The notes under the pieces: model-generated
Database searches by the model: none
What the model saw: only the letters and a program-made list of their open reading frames with translations
What the model was told of the DNA's origin: nothing
Position numbers and translations under genes: made by a program
Shown: one piece after another, positions 29,635 to 32,130 of the stretch
Numbering within the stretch: position 1 is the stretch's first letter
Layout of the letters: every line of letters starts with the position of its first letter
Source of the DNA: Acinetobacter lactucae
Lineage (GTDB): Bacteria; Pseudomonadota; Gammaproteobacteria; Pseudomonadales; Moraxellaceae
Direction of reading: 5' to 3'
Length of the DNA stretch: 32,130 bases
Assembly (NCBI RefSeq): GCF_013344765.1
Contig: NZ_JABVBF010000014.1
Location: 1-32,130, forward strand

Positions 29635-30033
29635 ATGCAGGGCATTAGCGGCATTATCTATATTATTTTAGTGGCATGTTTGCTGCCATACGCATTTACC
29701 GTAATTGCAAAGGTTAAAGGTGGTTTTCAGCCTGTCGATAATCAAAACCCGAGAGCTTTTTTTGCTAAAACAACTGGCCTAGCTGCTCGTGCAAATGCTG
29801 TGCAACAAAATAGCTTTGAAAGCCTACCTTTATTTTTAACGGCTATTTTGATGGCTGAATATATGGTTGTTCCAGAATATTTCATTCTGAGATTAGGTTG
29901 GGCATATATTATTTTAAGAGTGATTTATGGGATTTGTTATTTAACTAATTGGGCAACTTTACGTTCGATTGTTTGGTTCTTATCTATATTGTGCCCAATC
30001 TTCTTATTAGTGATCACGATAAAACTGACTTGA
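29635..30033 (+). CDS. MAPEG family membrane protein
   Basis: 132-aa integral membrane protein of the MAPEG family, related to microsomal glutathione S-transferase and leukotriene C4 synthase. Four membrane helices are visible: about 5-25, 60-80, 83-103 and 108-129. ARANAVQQNSFESLP (51-65) matches the family motif RAN-x-x-x-x-N-x-x-E, where Arg and Asn contact glutathione in known members. Bacterial members are mostly uncharacterised. Earlier starts exist (GTG 29620, ATG 29623). I prefer the ATG at 29635 since GGATGG lies just upstream and the first helix begins at once. It is monocistronic. Confidence 0.82.
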   Translation: MQGISGIIYIILVACLLPYAFTVIAKVKGGFQPVDNQNPRAFFAKTTGLAARANAVQQNSFESLPLFLTAILMAEYMVVPEYFILRLGWAYIILRVIYGICYLTNWATLRSIVWFLSILCPIFLLVITIKLT

Positions 30034-30079
30034 GTGTCATTCTGTCACCATTCATATCAACTTTCGCGTGTGCCCATTG

Positions 30080-30117
30080 TATAATCGGCATCATTTTGAT
30101 GATATCCACGCTATAAT
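30080..30117 (+). promoter_or_regulatory. tandem -10 boxes upstream of ppa
   Basis: Two perfect TATAAT boxes, each followed by CG, lie at 30080-30085 and 30112-30117, 32 bp apart and before the ppa start at 30161. Neither has a good -35 box at 16-18 bp (TCAACT is the better). They look like two start sites for a highly expressed gene. Confidence 0.5.
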
Positions 30118-30160
30118 CGAGTGGATTTTACATCTGACTTCATAACGAAAGAGTATTGAT

Positions 30161-30685
30161 ATGAGTTACAGCAATATCCCAGCAGGTAAAGATGCACCAA
30201 ATGACATCTATGTCATCATTGAAATTCCTGCAAATGCAGCACCAATTAAATATGAAATCGATAAAGATTCTGATGCATTGTTTGTAGACCGTTTCATGGG
30301 TACAGCAATGTTCTATCCAGCGAACTACGGCTATGTTCCAAATACTTTGTCTGAAGATGGCGACCCATTAGACGTACTTGTTGTAACTCCACATCCTGTT
30401 GCTGCTGGTTCTGTAATTCGTTGCCGTCCAGTGGGCAAATTAAACATGGAAGATGACGGTGGTATTGATGCGAAATTAATCGCTGTTCCACACGAAAAAT
30501 TGTCTCCACTTTATAAAGACGTGAAGGAATATACAGATCTTCCTCCATTGTTGATTAGCCAAGTTGAGCATTTCTTCAGTCACTATAAAGATTTAGAACC
30601 AGGTAAGTGGGTAAAAATCAGTGGTTGGGAAGGTGCTGATGTTGCTAAAGCTGAAGTATTAAAAGCAATTGAAGCTGCTAAATAA
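30161..30685 (+). CDS. ppa: inorganic pyrophosphatase
   Basis: 174-aa soluble family I enzyme that hydrolyses pyrophosphate to two phosphates and so drives nucleic-acid, protein and acyl-CoA synthesis. [10 protein letters not shown] (65-74) is the signature, with Asp66, Asp68 and Asp71 as Mg ligands. Glu21, Lys30 and the acidic group at 97-103 complete the active site, and YGYVPNTL (56-63) is also conserved. The length is close to E. coli PPA (176 aa). CGAAAGAG before the ATG is a modest ribosome site. It is preceded by two -10 boxes and closed by a double hairpin terminator. Confidence 0.96.
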   Translation: MSYSNIPAGKDAPNDIYVIIEIPANAAPIKYEIDKDSDALFVDRFMGTAMFYPANYGYVPNTLSEDGDPLDVLVVTPHPVAAGSVIRCRPVGKLNMEDDGGIDAKLIAVPHEKLSPLYKDVKEYTDLPPLLISQVEHFFSHYKDLEPGKWVKISGWEGADVAKAEVLKAIEAAK

Positions 30686-30697
30686 GCTTTAATTTAT

Positions 30698-30771
30698 AAG
30701 CTCAGAGTTTCTGAATTGATATTCTGAGCTTAATAAAAAACCTACATCTGTTGCCAGATGTAGGTTTTTTT
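30698..30771 (+). terminator. double hairpin terminator between ppa and the porin gene
   Basis: Hairpin one is AAGCTCAGA (30698-30706) with TCTGAGCTT (30723-30731). Hairpin two is AACCTACATCTG (30739-30750) with CAGATGTAGGTT (30755-30766), followed by seven T. An A run on the other side makes the second work for the minus-strand porin gene as well. Confidence 0.9.
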
Positions 30772-30791
30772 ATGCTTGATAGATTTGTGAA

Positions 30792-32069
30792 TTAAAATAA
30801 TTTCACAGGAATATCAAGGAAGATACGCCATTCATTGGTATCGCCAATGTACGCATTGGTTTGATAAGCATCGCTTGCACGGTAGTAGGAGTTACGAATA
30901 CGAAGACTTGCATCTTTAGCGAAACCACTTTGAACTGTGTATTTCACTTGGTTAAAGAATTCACGTTCTTCAGCATCATCAGTTAAACCTTTAACTTTGA
31001 TGTCCCAACCGTATACAAATGCAGTTGTCCAGTTTAGACCTGGTAATACACCTAATTTACCAAAGTCGAGGCTGTATTGAATTTGTGCAGATTTTTCATC
31101 ATTACCGATGAAGTCAGACAGATAAGAGTTTGGCAAATAAATACTTTGACCGCCGTCAGCATTTTCCCCATAGTCATAACCGACATTACCACTGTTTTGT
31201 TGGTAAGCAACCATGATGTTATGTGGACCAGTATTATAGGCTGTAGAGATTGCCCAAATATTGTTTTTACGATTAGATAGGTCATCTGTAGTTTGTGAAT
31301 AAGTAGAAGCGCCTTCATCAAACTTAGTGTGATAACCACTGAAATCGTAAGTTAATGAGCTGTCATTCGCCAATGGTTGTTTATAGTTTAGATTAACGTA
31401 GTGACGTTCAAGTTTATCTTTACTATCTAGACCATAGTAAGATGCATTTAAATTATCATCAAACTTGTATTTACCACCCCAAACAATTGCACGATCAAGA
31501 CGACGACCGTCGGTATTAACTTGGTCAGAATATTGGTTTTTAGTGAATTTACCAGCAATTACTTCTAAATCTTTAATTTCATGGCTGGTTAACAATGTAC
31601 CTGTGAAATACTCAGGAACCATACGTGCAGTGTTACTTGCCAGAACAGGTAAATCAAGTACTTGAGTACCGTAACGTACTGTTGTATTGGAGAAACGCGC
31701 TTTAACGCTACCGCCACCACGAGCCCAGTGATCATAAGCTGAGCCGTCGTTGTGCTTAGGAATCATTTGGTTTCCGGCATTTTTATTTTCACCGATCTTA
31801 AATGAACCGTCACCAACAACGCCAACACCGAAGCCAACAATACCAGGGGTAAAGCCAGAATCAATATTTACGATTGCTGTTTGAGCAAATGAACTGGTGT
31901 CATCTACGCCATTTTTTTTGTCACGGCTGATGTAACCTGTACGGAAGAGAATAGAACCGTTCGCATCTTCAACAAATCCTTTTGCCTCACTTTGCTCGCT
32001 TGCCTGAGCTGAGGAAATTATTGCCGCAGAAATGAGAACTGCTAATGTAAGTTTTTGTGCTTTTAGCAT
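30792..32069 (-). CDS. OprD family outer membrane porin
   Basis: 425-aa outer-membrane beta-barrel of the OprD/Occ family, which takes up small carboxylates, amino acids and related nutrients and can pass some carbapenems. The signal peptide 1-23 ends in AQA before SEQ. FVEDANGSILFRTGYISRD (32-50) is the typical first strand of the family. GGGSVKARFSNTTVRYGTQVLDLPVL (113-138) fits the conserved basic-ladder and loop region, followed by alternating barrel strands. It ends in VKLF with the C-terminal Phe needed for barrel insertion. It should form an 18-stranded monomer. GAGG lies about 11 nt before the ATG. Which Occ channel it is, and its substrate, cannot be told by eye. Confidence 0.9.
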   Translation of the reverse strand: MLKAQKLTLAVLISAAIISSAQASEQSEAKGFVEDANGSILFRTGYISRDKKNGVDDTSSFAQTAIVNIDSGFTPGIVGFGVGVVGDGSFKIGENKNAGNQMIPKHNDGSAYDHWARGGGSVKARFSNTTVRYGTQVLDLPVLASNTARMVPEYFTGTLLTSHEIKDLEVIAGKFTKNQYSDQVNTDGRRLDRAIVWGGKYKFDDNLNASYYGLDSKDKLERHYVNLNYKQPLANDSSLTYDFSGYHTKFDEGASTYSQTTDDLSNRKNNIWAISTAYNTGPHNIMVAYQQNSGNVGYDYGENADGGQSIYLPNSYLSDFIGNDEKSAQIQYSLDFGKLGVLPGLNWTTAFVYGWDIKVKGLTDDAEEREFFNQVKYTVQSGFAKDASLRIRNSYYRASDAYQTNAYIGDTNEWRIFLDIPVKLF

Positions 32070-32130
32070 ATTTAAAGAACCTCATAAAAACGATAAATCC
32101 TGTGCCTTGTTATTGTTCAGGGCCTAAGAT

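Overview
The window reads as chromosomal DNA of an Acinetobacter species, probably close to the A. calcoaceticus-baumannii group. The grounds are the 16S and 23S sequences, the AT-rich non-coding DNA, and Acinetobacter-like versions of ParC, FadD, YgiQ, DinB and an OprD-type porin. Species cannot be fixed by eye. No insertion sequence, prophage, CRISPR array or resistance island was seen; nearly everything is core-genome housekeeping content.

Layout. 1-5800 is a complete rRNA operon: tandem promoters, 16S, tRNA-Ile(GAU), tRNA-Ala(UGC), 23S, 5S, then a strong terminator; complementary processing stems flank both 16S and 23S. 5967-7891 carries an orphan AAA ATPase and cysK. 7948-8529 (minus) is a lipoprotein lytic transglycosylase. 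8650-8841 lies between genes and holds the most interesting element of the window: a minus-strand small RNA gene of about 118 nt with four CAGGA motifs, three or four of them in hairpin loops, an intrinsic terminator, and an 18-bp palindrome upstream that matches the GacA box with one mismatch. This is the architecture of the Rsm/Csr regulatory RNAs that sequester CsrA/RsmA.

8901-10457 is a small redox module: a MerR-type regulator divergent from a DUF2938 membrane protein plus a flavodoxin-like oxidoreductase, with a MerR-type promoter (19-bp spacer holding a dyad) between them. 10605-15275 has a phytase-like lipoprotein, ygiQ and a DUF2726 protein. 15425-20201 is mostly minus strand: a RidA-family protein, GH25 lysozyme followed by dinB (1 nt apart), an MdtD-like drug exporter and a LOG-family protein. 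20528-24748 (plus) is a run of envelope and transport genes: a YegH/YoaE-type TerC-CBS protein, ychJ, a TRIC channel and an MFS transporter. 24901-29096 holds parC and fadD. 29139-32069 holds a small membrane protein, a MAPEG protein, ppa and an OprD-family porin.

How it fits together. Most genes are single transcription units, each closed by a visible intrinsic terminator, so the window is not one pathway. Functional links visible in the sequence are limited to the rRNA operon, the MerR-controlled redox pair and the lysozyme-dinB pair. The sRNA is a stand-alone gene whose role would be genome-wide post-transcriptional control through CsrA, under GacS/GacA. A second structured element of unknown nature lies at 15895-15998, upstream of the RidA gene.
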